Source of the DNA: Fervidifonticultor sp964526945
GTDB lineage: Bacteria > Sysuimicrobiota > Sysuimicrobiia > Sysuimicrobiales > Humicultoraceae
DNA length: 20,883 nucleotides
Reading direction: 5' to 3'
NCBI GenBank assembly: GCA_964526945.1
Contig: CAZGNA010000032.1
Coordinates: 1 to 20,883, forward strand
Shown: piece after piece, positions 1 to 7,341 of the stretch
How positions within the stretch are numbered: the stretch's first letter is position 1
Layout: every line of letters begins with the position of its first letter
Position numbers and translations under genes: made by a program
The notes under the pieces: model-generated
What the model was told of the DNA's origin: nothing
Seen by the model: only the letters and a program-made list of their open reading frames with translations
Database searches by the model: none

Positions 1-86
1 CCCGCGTGGACGCGCTGGTGCGGGCGCTGGCGGATCACTACGGGGTCGATGTGGGGCCGCCGCGCGCACGGCCCGCCACGGGGTAG
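1..86 (+). CDS. C-terminal tail of an unidentified protein (partial)
   Basis: An open frame enters from the left edge (first full codon at position 3) and ends at TAG 84-86. It gives about 27 residues containing RVDALVRALADHYGVDVG, a credible amphipathic helix followed by a Pro/Arg-rich tail. The rest of the gene lies outside the window. I cannot assign a family. The regular helix pattern and the terminator-like hairpin 35 bases downstream suggest a real gene end rather than a chance frame, but the visible part is very short. Confidence 0.4.
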   Translation, partial: RVDALVRALADHYGVDVGPPRARPATG

Positions 87-120
87 CCCGGCGCGGATGC
101 GCCGCGTGCGGGGTGGGCGA

Positions 121-140
121 GGCCGGCCCGCCGCCCGGCC
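121..140 (+). terminator. Terminator-like hairpin after the first gene
   Basis: GGCCGG at 121-126 pairs perfectly with CCGGCC at 135-140 around an 8-base loop, 35 bases after the TAG at 84-86. No T-run follows, so at best this is a GC-rich terminator or 3' end stabiliser for the upstream gene. Hairpins this size are common by chance in such GC-rich DNA. Confidence 0.3.
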
Positions 141-199
141 GTGTGAGGGTGGTCCCGCGATGCGGGTGCATCCTGGGCGCAGGTGGGCGAGGAGGGGGG

Positions 200-205
200 T
201 ATGAT
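200..205 (+). promoter_or_regulatory. Possible -10 element of the first ABC transporter operon
   Basis: TATGAT at 200-205 is one mismatch from the sigma70 consensus TATAAT and is an AT-rich island in GC-rich surroundings. It lies 62 bases upstream of the ATG at 268. I see no convincing -35 hexamer at 16-18 bases spacing, so the call rests on the -10 alone. The gap 87-267 holds no other gene I can support. Confidence 0.35.
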
Positions 206-267
206 GTCGGGTACGCAGGTGTCCAGTCAGAGGCACGCAGTAGCCACGGTGTGGAGGGGGTGAAGAG

Positions 268-1797
268 ATGCGACGTCTGCGCCGGCTTGTGGGGTTGACG
301 GTAGGGGCGGTCCTGCTCGCGGGCGGGCTGGCGCCCGTGCCGCAGGTGGCAGCCCAGGCACCACGCCGCCTGGTGATCGGGATCGGCTCGATTCCCAACA
401 CGCCCGACCCCCACCTGGACAGCACGGCCAATGCGCTGCCGGCCTACGCCACCATGTTCGAGAAGCTGGTGGCCAGCGACGGGAAGGGGGGGTTCCGCGG
501 CGTGCTGGCCCGGTCGTGGCGGCTGGTGGATCCCACCACATGGGAGTTCACGCTGCAGTCGGGCGTGCGCTTCCACAACGGCATGACGCTGACGCCCGAG
601 GACGTCAAGTTCACCATCGAGCGGATCCTCGACCCGGCGACGCGCTCGCCCTGGCTGGGGCGCATCTCCGCCATCGAGCGCGTCGACGTCACCGGGCCGC
701 AGACCCTCCGCATCGTCACCCGCGGCCCCTTCGCGCCGCTGCTGCAGGGCCTGACGGTGGTGGACATCCTGCCCGCAGCGTACTTTCAGGAGCGCGGGGC
801 CGCCGGGTTCGCCGCGGCGCCGGTGGGGACCGGGCCCTTCGTCTTCGGCGAGTGGCACCGGCAGGATCGCATGGTGGTGCGCGCCAACGCGGGCTACTGG
901 CGCGGCCGCCCGCGCCTGGACGAGATCGTCTTTCGCGCCATTCCCGAGGACTCGACCCGCGTGGCGGGGCTGGAGACCGGCGAGCTGGACGTGGGCGTGC
1001 TGGTGCCGCCCGAGCAGGTCGACCGGCTGAAGGCGCGCGGCCTGCAGGTGGGGGCGGTGAACCTGGCGCAGGGCATGGTGGTGAACCTGCGCTCCAACGT
1101 GCCCGGGCCCCTGCAGCACCGCAAGGTGCGCCAGGCCCTCAACTACGCCGTCGACAAGGAGGCGATCCTGCGGTCGATCCTGCGCGGCCACGGCCGGATC
1201 CTCAACGGGCAGGTGGTGGGGCCCGATGCGTTCGGCCACAACCCGAACCTCGCGCCCTACGCCTACGACGTGGCTCGGGCGAAGCGGCTGCTGGCCGAGG
1301 CGGGCTACGGCGGCGGGTTCGAGGTGACCTTCCACGGCACCATCGGGCGGTACACCAAGGACAAGGAGATCGAAGAGCTGATCATCGGGCAGCTGGCCGA
1401 GGTGGGCGTGCGCGCCCGCCTGGAGATCGTCGAGGGCGGTGTGTACATCCAGCGGCACATCGCGCGCCAGCTGGGGCCGCTGTGGATCTGGGCCTGGCAG
1501 TACTTCCCCGCCATGGACGCCGACCTGCCGCTCAACTTCTTCACGTGCGCAGGGGTCGGGAACTTCTTCTGCAGCCGTGACTTCGACGACCTGTTCGCGC
1601 AGACACGGCGCGAGATGGACCCAAGCCGGCGCCGGGCGCTGTTGCAGCGGCTCGCGCTGCTCGTGCGGGAGGAAGCGCCGGTCATCTTCCTGGTGCAGAC
1701 GCCGGGCATCTACGCGGCGCAGACGCGGGTCACGGGCTTTACCTGGCGGTCCGACTACCTGATGGATCTGCACCGCGTGGACCTGCAGCGGCGGTAG
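268..1797 (+). CDS. Dipeptide/oligopeptide-type ABC transporter solute-binding protein
   Basis: This is a periplasmic binding protein of the SBP_bac_5 (DppA/OppA) family that would capture a peptide-like, sugar or amide solute for the two permeases that follow. The 509 residues are the usual length. Residues 1-31 form a signal peptide with a basic start, hydrophobic core and an AQA cleavage site, and no lipobox cysteine. The domain order is canonical: an N-terminal lobe with WEFTLQSGVRFHNG near residue 92, the NPNLAPY..AKRLLAEAGY hinge at 326-347, then the second lobe (EELIIGQLAEVGVRARLEIVE near 369). The ATG at 268 is preceded by GGAGGGGG at 253-260, which fixes the start. It heads an operon with the permeases 13 bases downstream. 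The ligand cannot be named; the link to the amidase operon suggests an amide-containing nitrogen compound. Confidence 0.93.
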   Translation: MRRLRRLVGLTVGAVLLAGGLAPVPQVAAQAPRRLVIGIGSIPNTPDPHLDSTANALPAYATMFEKLVASDGKGGFRGVLARSWRLVDPTTWEFTLQSGVRFHNGMTLTPEDVKFTIERILDPATRSPWLGRISAIERVDVTGPQTLRIVTRGPFAPLLQGLTVVDILPAAYFQERGAAGFAAAPVGTGPFVFGEWHRQDRMVVRANAGYWRGRPRLDEIVFRAIPEDSTRVAGLETGELDVGVLVPPEQVDRLKARGLQVGAVNLAQGMVVNLRSNVPGPLQHRKVRQALNYAVDKEAILRSILRGHGRILNGQVVGPDAFGHNPNLAPYAYDVARAKRLLAEAGYGGGFEVTFHGTIGRYTKDKEIEELIIGQLAEVGVRARLEIVEGGVYIQRHIARQLGPLWIWAWQYFPAMDADLPLNFFTCAGVGNFFCSRDFDDLFAQTRREMDPSRRRALLQRLALLVREEAPVIFLVQTPGIYAAQTRVTGFTWRSDYLMDLHRVDLQRR

Positions 1798-1810
1798 GCC
1801 GCGGCCGGGC

Positions 1811-2728
1811 ATGGGGTCGTACGTCGCCCGCCGCCTGCTGGACGCCGTGCTGGGCGTGCTGGGCGTGACCACCATTGCCTTTCTGGCCATCCGGCTCTCG
1901 GGTGACCCGGTCGCGCTCCTGGTCACCGAGTACGCGACGCCCGAGGATATCGCGCGCGTCCGGCGCGTGCTAGGGCTCGACCAGCCGCTGTGGGTGCAGT
2001 ACGGGCGGTTCCTCGGCGACGTCCTGCGGGGCAACTTCGGGGAGTCGCTGCGCTTCATCAAGCCGGCCGCGCCGCTGGTCTACGGCGCGCTCCCGGCGAC
2101 GCTGACGCTGGCGGCAGCGGCACTGCTCATTGCGCTGGCGCTGGCCCTACCCTTGGGGCTGCTGGCCGGCATGCGGCGCGGCTCGGTGCTCGACGGCGCC
2201 GCGATCGTGCTGGCCACGCTGGGCCAGTCGGTCCCCTACTTCTGGCTGGGCATCCTGCTGATCATGGCCTTCGCGGTGCGCCTGCAGTGGCTGCCGGCGT
2301 TTGGCAGCGAGAGCTGGCGCCACCTGATCCTCCCCGCCCTGACCCTGGCCATGACGCCCATGGCCCGTATCGCGCGCATCGTGCGGGCGGGCATGGTCGA
2401 GGTCCTGACGCAGGACTACATCCGGACCGCGCGCGCCAAAGGCCTGCCCGGCGGCGCCATCGTGCTCCGCCACGCCCTGCCCAACCTGGCCATCCCGCTG
2501 GTGACGATCCTGGCACTGGACTTCGGCACGCTGCTGGGCGGTGCCGTCGTCACCGAGACGATCTTCGCGTGGCCGGGGGTGGGCCGGCTGGTGGTCCAGG
2601 CCATCCAGAGCCGCGACTACCCGGTGGTGCAGGCCGCGGTGTTCTACCTGGCCACGAGCGTCGTGATCCTCAACCTGGCGCTGGACGTGCTGTACGCACG
2701 GCTCGACCCGCGCATTCGCTATGCCTAG
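1811..2728 (+). CDS. DppB-type ABC transporter permease
   Basis: This is an inner-membrane permease subunit of the dipeptide/nickel ABC importer family (BPD_transp_1), which would pair with the next gene to form the translocation channel. The 305 residues fit the family. An N-terminal helix (about 8-30) is followed by the DppB-specific periplasmic segment with RLSGDPVALL and GLDQPLWVQYGRF. Further membrane helices follow, along with the cytoplasmic EAA loop around DYIRTARAKGLPGGAIVLRH, which docks the ATPase. The end, LDVLYARLDPRIRY, is typical of DppB. It starts 13 bases after the binding-protein gene and overlaps the following permease by 8 bases, so translation is probably coupled. The ribosome binding site is weak. 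No ATPase gene follows. Confidence 0.93.
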   Translation: MGSYVARRLLDAVLGVLGVTTIAFLAIRLSGDPVALLVTEYATPEDIARVRRVLGLDQPLWVQYGRFLGDVLRGNFGESLRFIKPAAPLVYGALPATLTLAAAALLIALALALPLGLLAGMRRGSVLDGAAIVLATLGQSVPYFWLGILLIMAFAVRLQWLPAFGSESWRHLILPALTLAMTPMARIARIVRAGMVEVLTQDYIRTARAKGLPGGAIVLRHALPNLAIPLVTILALDFGTLLGGAVVTETIFAWPGVGRLVVQAIQSRDYPVVQAAVFYLATSVVILNLALDVLYARLDPRIRYA

Positions 2729-3635
2729 GGCCGCTGCAGAGGTCGGCGTGCGGCCCCTGCGCCCCGTGCTGGCGCCGGCCGGGGTCCGGGGGCGCCGGCG
2801 CGGGTGGCGCCGCCGCCAGCACCACGTGGCGGCGCTCGCGGCAGCGTTCCTCGTCGTGGTCGTCATGGTCGCGCTGCTGGCGCCCTGGGTCGCACCCCAC
2901 CCGCCGACGCGGCAGCAGATCGCGCAGCGGCTGCTCCCGCCATCCTGGGCCGGCGGGCGCCCCGAGCACGTGCTCGGCACCGACCAGCTGGGTCGGGACA
3001 TCGCCAGCCGGATTGTGTACGGCGCCCGGGTATCGCTCGCCGTGGCGGTGGTGGCCGTGGGGCTGGCGGCGGGCGCCGGGGTGACGCTGGGGGTGACCGC
3101 CGGCTACTACGGTGGGCGGCTGGAGCGGGTGCTGACGCGCCTGGCCGACGTCCAGCTGGCGTTCCCGCTCACGCTGCTGGTGATCACGCTCATCGCCATC
3201 CTGGGCCCGGGGCTTGGCAACGTGGTGCTCGCCATGGCCCTTGGCGGCTGGGCGACGTACTTTCGGATGGCGCGGGCGCAGGTCCTGACGTTGCGCGAGG
3301 CCGAGTACGTGATGGCTGCCCGATGTCTGGGCGTGCCCGATGTCCGCATCGCCTTCCGGCACATCCTTCCCAACGCGCTGTCGCCGCTGGTGGTGCTGGC
3401 CTCGTTCTCGGTCGCCCAGGTCATCATCCTCGAGTCGGCCCTCAGCTTCCTCGGCCTGGGGGTGCAGCCCCCGATGCCGACGTGGGGGGCCATGCTCGCC
3501 GACAGCCGCGACTACCTGGCCGTGGCGTGGTGGCTGGCGGCCTTTCCCGGCCTCGCCCTGACGCTGACGGTGCTGGCGATCAATGTGCTGGGAGACTGGC
3601 TGCGGGACCTGCTCGATCCGCGGCTCGTGGTGTGA
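2721..3635 (+). CDS. DppC-type ABC transporter permease
   Basis: This is the second permease subunit of the importer. At 304 residues it is family length. The first ~35 residues are a very Arg-rich cytoplasmic tail, followed by a membrane helix (about 37-58), the DppC hallmark GTDQLGRDIASRIVYGARVS, further helices, an EAA loop at EYVMAARCLGVPDVRIAFRH, and the typical end INVLGDWLRDLLDPRL. Its ATG lies inside the end of the DppB gene (8-base overlap). The regulator gene follows after 61 bases, and no DppD/DppF ATPase is encoded in the window, so the ATPase must come from elsewhere in the genome. Confidence 0.93.
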   Translation: MPRAAAEVGVRPLRPVLAPAGVRGRRRGWRRRQHHVAALAAAFLVVVVMVALLAPWVAPHPPTRQQIAQRLLPPSWAGGRPEHVLGTDQLGRDIASRIVYGARVSLAVAVVAVGLAAGAGVTLGVTAGYYGGRLERVLTRLADVQLAFPLTLLVITLIAILGPGLGNVVLAMALGGWATYFRMARAQVLTLREAEYVMAARCLGVPDVRIAFRHILPNALSPLVVLASFSVAQVIILESALSFLGLGVQPPMPTWGAMLADSRDYLAVAWWLAAFPGLALTLTVLAINVLGDWLRDLLDPRLVV

Positions 3636-3696
3636 GTGGTGTAGGTGGGATGAGCTGGATGGGGCCGTCCACAGAAAGGCGACGCCGCGGGCTGTC

Positions 3697-4410
3697 ATGA
3701 TGCGTCTGTCGCTGTCGAAGCAACTCTACCGGCGGCTGCGTCACGAGATCCTGGCCGGCCGGTTCGCTGACGCCGACCGTCTGCCGTCGGAAGCCGCCCT
3801 GGCCCGAAGCTTCGCGGTGAGTCGCATGACGCTGCGCGAGGCGCTGCGCGCGCTCGAGGAGGATGGCCTGCTCGTCCGGCGGCACGGGGTCGGCTCGTTC
3901 ATCACCCGGGAGGTCACGGCCGGCCTCGAGCGGTTGGAGAGCTTCACCGAGACGATCCGCCGCGCCGGACGCCAGGCCCGCGACCGCGTCCTGGCCATCC
4001 GCCCGGTGCCGCTCGCCGCCGGCGATGCCCGGGCCCTGGGCCGCCCGCCGGGCAGCCCGGGCGTGCTGGTGGTGAGCCTGCGCTACGCCGATGGCGTGCC
4101 CGTCATCTACTGTGCGGATCTGCTGCCCCTCGAGGTCGTCGGCACCGCCGAGGCCATGCAGCAGCGCCGCGAGCGGGAGTCGCTCCAGGAGTTCCTAGAG
4201 CGCGACGTCGGCGTGGTGCTGCGGCGCGCGGTGCTCGCGCTGCGTGCCGTGGGCGCGCCCGCCCCGGTGGCGCGGCACCTGGGCGTGGCGCGCGGGCGTC
4301 CGGTCCTCCTGCTGCGCGGCACGGCGGTGGACGTAACGGGCCGCCCGGTCTACCTGTCCACCAACTACGTGCGCACCGACCGGTACGTCTTCACCGTGGT
4401 GCGGCGGTGA
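3697..4410 (+). CDS. GntR family (HutC subfamily) transcriptional regulator
   Basis: This is a cytoplasmic DNA-binding regulator, 237 residues from the first of two adjacent ATG codons (3697 or 3700). Residues 4-70 are a GntR winged helix-turn-helix, with LPSEAALARSFAVSRMTLRE as the recognition region and HGVGSFI as the wing. Residues ~75-237 resemble a UTRA ligand-sensing domain (SLRYADGVPVIYCADLLP; TGRPVYLSTNYVRTDRYVF). An in-frame extension back to 3583 exists, but it lies inside the permease gene and has a Cys/Trp-rich composition unlike a GntR N-terminus, so I reject it. No strong ribosome binding site is visible. Its place between the transporter and the amidase operon makes it the likely local regulator of both, with a pathway substrate or intermediate as ligand. 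Confidence 0.9.
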   Translation: MMRLSLSKQLYRRLRHEILAGRFADADRLPSEAALARSFAVSRMTLREALRALEEDGLLVRRHGVGSFITREVTAGLERLESFTETIRRAGRQARDRVLAIRPVPLAAGDARALGRPPGSPGVLVVSLRYADGVPVIYCADLLPLEVVGTAEAMQQRRERESLQEFLERDVGVVLRRAVLALRAVGAPAPVARHLGVARGRPVLLLRGTAVDVTGRPVYLSTNYVRTDRYVFTVVRR

Positions 4411-4686
4411 CGCGACGTCGCCCGCCGTGACGTCCGGGAGGCTCCAGGGCTGCCGTGCAGGGGTGCCGGATCCAGGCGGGCAGCGCCCGAGCCCCGCGGG
4501 CTCCACGGGCGCAGCAGGATCGTCCGCGGCGAACGTCGATGTCCCTGCGGACGGGGCGGATGCGACCACGGGGGGGCAGCAGGACCGCCCCCGACCGTCC
4601 GCGAACGCGGGGCACGGACGCGGTGGGGGTGTGGATGCACCCCGTCCACCGACGGCATCGCACACCGCACCACAAGGAGGCGCCGT
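4411..4686 (+). other. Hairpin-rich intergenic leader before the amidase operon
   Basis: No gene is supported here. Three strong stem-loops stand in a row. (a) At 4483-4512, a 7-bp outer stem (GCGCCCG/CGGGCGC) and 5-bp inner stem (AGCCC/GGGCT) with a 3-base bulge in the 3' arm and a 3-base loop. (b) At 4547-4602, outer GCGGACGG/CCGTCCGC and inner GGCGG/CCGCC with a 5-base bulge in the 3' arm. (c) At 4621-4651, outer CGGTGG/CCACCG and inner GGGTG/CACCC with a 3-base bulge in the 3' arm and a 6-base loop. The last ends 22 bases before the AAGGAGG ribosome binding site (4674-4680) of the next gene. It may be a structured 5' leader, a terminator cluster, or GC-driven folding; no known riboswitch class is recognised. 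Confidence 0.45.
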
Positions 4687-4893
4687 ATGCACATGTCCGA
4701 CGAGCAGGCGCTGGTGAGCGCGCTCGTCACCCTCGCGCACTGGGCGGGCCAGCCGCTCGACGACGACCTCGCCAGCCAGGTGGTGCCGATCGTTGCCGGC
4801 GCGCTGCGCGACTGGATCCCCCTGGCGCGCGCCGTCGTCCCCGAGACCGAGCCGCTGTGGTACGGGCGGTGGCCGGAGGCCGGCGATGACTGA
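4687..4893 (+). CDS. AtzG-like (DUF4089) small amidase partner
   Basis: A 68-residue acidic, mostly helical protein. Two helices (residues ~5-20 and ~26-44) and a short tail with PETEPLWYGRWPEAGD resemble the DUF4089/AtzG-like family. In the family, AtzG is a small GatC-like subunit that wraps around and stabilises the AtzE amidase (1-carboxybiuret hydrolase in cyanuric acid breakdown), and HpxX is the equivalent in oxalurate breakdown. AtzG proteins have essentially this length. A textbook AAGGAGG at 4674-4680 precedes the ATG by 6 bases, and the gene overlaps the amidase start by 8 bases, as expected for a subunit pair. The family assignment rests on length, helix pattern, C-terminal motif and position next to an amidase. 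Confidence 0.75.
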   Translation: MHMSDEQALVSALVTLAHWAGQPLDDDLASQVVPIVAGALRDWIPLARAVVPETEPLWYGRWPEAGDD

Positions 4894-6388
4894 CAGCGAC
4901 CTGGACGGCTTCACGCTGGCCACCCTGGCCCGGGCGCTGCGCCGGCGGGTGGTGTCGCCGGTCGAGGTGACACAGGCAGCTCTTGCGCGCATCGAGCGGC
5001 TCGATGCCACCCTCAACGCCTTCATCACCCGCACGCCCGAGCGCGCCCTCGCCGATGCGCGCCGGGCAGAGCAGGAGATCGCGCAGGGCGGCTGGCGTGG
5101 GCCGCTCCACGGCGTGCCGATCGCCCTGAAGGACATCTTCGCGACCGCCGGCATCCGGACGACGTGCGGCTCGCCGGTGCTGCGCGACTGGGTGCCCGCG
5201 CATGACGCGACCGTGGTGCAGCGCCTCAGGGCCGCGGGTGCCGTGCTGCTCGGCAAGCTCAACATGAGCGAGTTCGCCTACGGCGAAGTCCACCCCGCCT
5301 TCGGGGCGCCCCGCAACCCCTGGCACCTCGAGCGGTTCACGGGCGGCTCGAGCAGCGGCTCGGCCGCGGCGGTCGCCGCCGGGCTGTGCTTTGGGTCGTT
5401 GGGCACCGACACCGGCGGCTCGATCCGGGGGCCTGCCGCGCACTGCGCCATCGTCGGCCTGAAGCCCACCTACGGGCTGGTGAGCCGGGCGGGCGTGGTA
5501 CCGCTGTCGTGGTCGCTAGACCACGTGGGACCCATGGCGCGCACGGTCGAGGACGCAGCGCTCCTCCTGGACGCCATCGCGGGGGCCGACCCGGCCGACC
5601 CCACGTCCACTGCTCCGCCGGCGCCGGCGTGGCGGCGGACCCTGCGCGGGCTGGCACGGACCCTGCGCAGGCTGCGCGTCGGCGTGCTCACCCAGTTCCT
5701 CGACGGCGGCACCGCTCCTGACGTCGTCGCCCGTGTCCGCGAGGCCATCACGGTGCTGGAGCCCCTGGTGGGGGCGGTGGAGGAGGTCGTCCTGCCGCAC
5801 GCTGATGAGATCGTCCCCGCGTGGTGGACGATCTGCCTGGCGGAAGCCGCCGCCTACCACCAGCCGACGCTGGCGCGGCAGCCCCAGGACTACAGCGACC
5901 GGGTCCGCGCGCGGCTGCTGGCGGGCCTGGCGATCCCCGCCGCGCAGTACCTGCAGGCGCAGCGCCTGCGGCGGGCCGTCGTGGTCGCGTGCGCCGGGCT
6001 GTTCCGGCGCGTCGACCTGCTGGTGGCGCCGGCGACACCCGCCGAGGCGCCGCCCCTCTCCGCCGTGTACAGCGGTGGCCCGTGGGATGCCATGCGGGAG
6101 CGGATCCGCCTGACCGCGCCGTTCAACCTGACCGGACTGCCGGCGGTGTCGGTCCCGTGCGGGTTCACGGCCTCGGGGTTGCCCGTGGGGCTCCAGCTCG
6201 TGGGGCCACGGTTCGCCGACCGCACGGTGCTGGCCGCAGCCCACGTCTACGAGCGTGCCGCGGGCTGGTGGACGCGCCGCCCGTCGGTGGTGACGACGAG
6301 CCTCCCGGCCGCAAAGCCGCCGCGGCCGGGCGACGCCGCCGACGTCACCACGCCGTCCGCGGCCGGCGGCGTGCCGACACGCCCCTAG
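4886..6388 (+). CDS. Amidase signature family hydrolase (AtzE/GatA-like)
   Basis: This is a cytoplasmic amide hydrolase of the amidase signature family, 500 residues from the ATG at 4886, which has GGAGG at 4875-4879. The Ser-cisSer-Lys triad is visible: Lys82 in HGVPIALKD, the cis-Ser in FTGGSSSGS (Ser155/156), and the nucleophile Ser179 in GTDTGGSIRG. GLKPTYG follows as usual, and LPVGLQLVGPRF closes the domain. The last ~40 residues (after about 460) are a Pro/Ala/Thr-rich tail not needed for the fold. The 8-base overlap with the AtzG-like gene argues for an AtzE-type heterocomplex rather than a GatA acting on Glu-tRNA, since no GatB is present. A longer frame runs back to 4793 but would lie inside the small-subunit gene. 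The substrate is unknown; ureido or carboxybiuret-like amides are the family precedent. Confidence 0.9.
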   Translation: MTDSDLDGFTLATLARALRRRVVSPVEVTQAALARIERLDATLNAFITRTPERALADARRAEQEIAQGGWRGPLHGVPIALKDIFATAGIRTTCGSPVLRDWVPAHDATVVQRLRAAGAVLLGKLNMSEFAYGEVHPAFGAPRNPWHLERFTGGSSSGSAAAVAAGLCFGSLGTDTGGSIRGPAAHCAIVGLKPTYGLVSRAGVVPLSWSLDHVGPMARTVEDAALLLDAIAGADPADPTSTAPPAPAWRRTLRGLARTLRRLRVGVLTQFLDGGTAPDVVARVREAITVLEPLVGAVEEVVLPHADEIVPAWWTICLAEAAAYHQPTLARQPQDYSDRVRARLLAGLAIPAAQYLQAQRLRRAVVVACAGLFRRVDLLVAPATPAEAPPLSAVYSGGPWDAMRERIRLTAPFNLTGLPAVSVPCGFTASGLPVGLQLVGPRFADRTVLAAAHVYERAAGWWTRRPSVVTTSLPAAKPPRPGDAADVTTPSAAGGVPTRP

Positions 6389-6393
6389 GCGCC

Positions 6394-7341
6394 ATGCGCA
6401 CTCAGCCCCTGGACGTCTGCGTCGTGGGCAGCCTCAACATGGACCTGGTCGTCAAGGCCCCGCGGCTGCCCGAGGTGGGCGAGACCGTGACCGGCGGCAC
6501 CTTCGCCACGTTCCCAGGCGGCAAGGGCGCCAACCAGGCGGTGGCCGCCGCGCGGTTGGGCGCGCAGGTGGCCATGGTGGGGCGCGTGGGGGCCGACGCC
6601 TTCGGCGCGCAGCTGGTGGACGGGCTGCGCCGCGAAGGGATCGACGTGACCCACGTGCGCATCGATGCGGACGCCGCCAGCGGAGTCGCGTTCATCACCG
6701 TCGACGGCGCGGGGAAGAACACGATCGTTGTCGCGTCGGGCGCGAACATGCGACTGACCCCCGCCGACGTCGACGCTGCCGCTGCCGTGCTGGCTCGCGC
6801 CCGCGTGCTGCTGGTGCAGCTCGAGGTGCCGGTCGACACCGTGCTGCACGCGGCCCGGCTGGCCCGCGCCCATGGCGCGCTCGTCTGCCTCGACCCGGCG
6901 CCGGCGGCGCCGCTGCCCGACGAGCTCTGGGGGCTGATCGACGTCGTCAACCCCAACGAGACGGAGGCGCGGGCACTCACCGGCATCCCGGTCACCACCG
7001 CAGACGACGCCCGCCGCGCCGCCGAGGCGCTGCTGGCCCGGGGCGCGCGCGCAGCGGTCGTCAAGTTGGGCGAACGCGGTGCGTACTACCTGTCGACCGC
7101 CGGCGGTGGGCACATGCCCGCGCGCCCGGTGGCGGCCGTGGACACCACCGCCGCCGGCGACGCCTTCGCCGCCGCGCTGGGGGTCGCGCTGGGCGAGGGC
7201 CGACCGCTCCCCGAGGCGGTGACGTTCGCCACGTGGACGGCGGCGCTCAAGGTGACGCGCCTGGGCGCGCAGTCGCTGCCCACGCGCGCCGAGGTCGACG
7301 CCGCCATGGCGGGCGACCGCGCACCCGCAGGCCCCCCGTGA
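6394..7341 (+). CDS. Ribokinase-family (PfkB) sugar or nucleoside kinase
   Basis: A 315-residue cytoplasmic kinase of the PfkB family, most like ribokinase. The N-terminal substrate site reads VGSLNMDLVV with the GG pair in FPGGKGANQAVAAARLG (about 40-55). The second family signature is VDTTAAGDAFAAAL (249-262), with Asp256 as the expected catalytic base and the anion hole just before it. NPNETEARALTG near 187 is also typical. It would phosphorylate ribose, a ribose-like sugar, or a nucleoside with ATP. The ATG at 6394 is 5 bases after the amidase stop, and the next gene starts inside its stop codon, so it is firmly in this operon. A kinase next to an amidase and a flavoprotein suggests a glycosylated nitrogen compound as substrate, which is inference. 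Confidence 0.88.
   Translation: MRTQPLDVCVVGSLNMDLVVKAPRLPEVGETVTGGTFATFPGGKGANQAVAAARLGAQVAMVGRVGADAFGAQLVDGLRREGIDVTHVRIDADAASGVAFITVDGAGKNTIVVASGANMRLTPADVDAAAAVLARARVLLVQLEVPVDTVLHAARLARAHGALVCLDPAPAAPLPDELWGLIDVVNPNETEARALTGIPVTTADDARRAAEALLARGARAAVVKLGERGAYYLSTAGGGHMPARPVAAVDTTAAGDAFAAALGVALGEGRPLPEAVTFATWTAALKVTRLGAQSLPTRAEVDAAMAGDRAPAGPP

Noticed and set aside
3583..3696. N-terminal extension of the first GntR regulator
   Set aside because: It overlaps the DppC gene and is Cys/Trp-rich, and the GntR domain begins right after the ATG pair at 3697-3702.
4411..4686. Known riboswitch (guanidine or purine class) in the amidase leader
   Set aside because: I could not match any conserved core of a known class; only generic stem-loops are visible.
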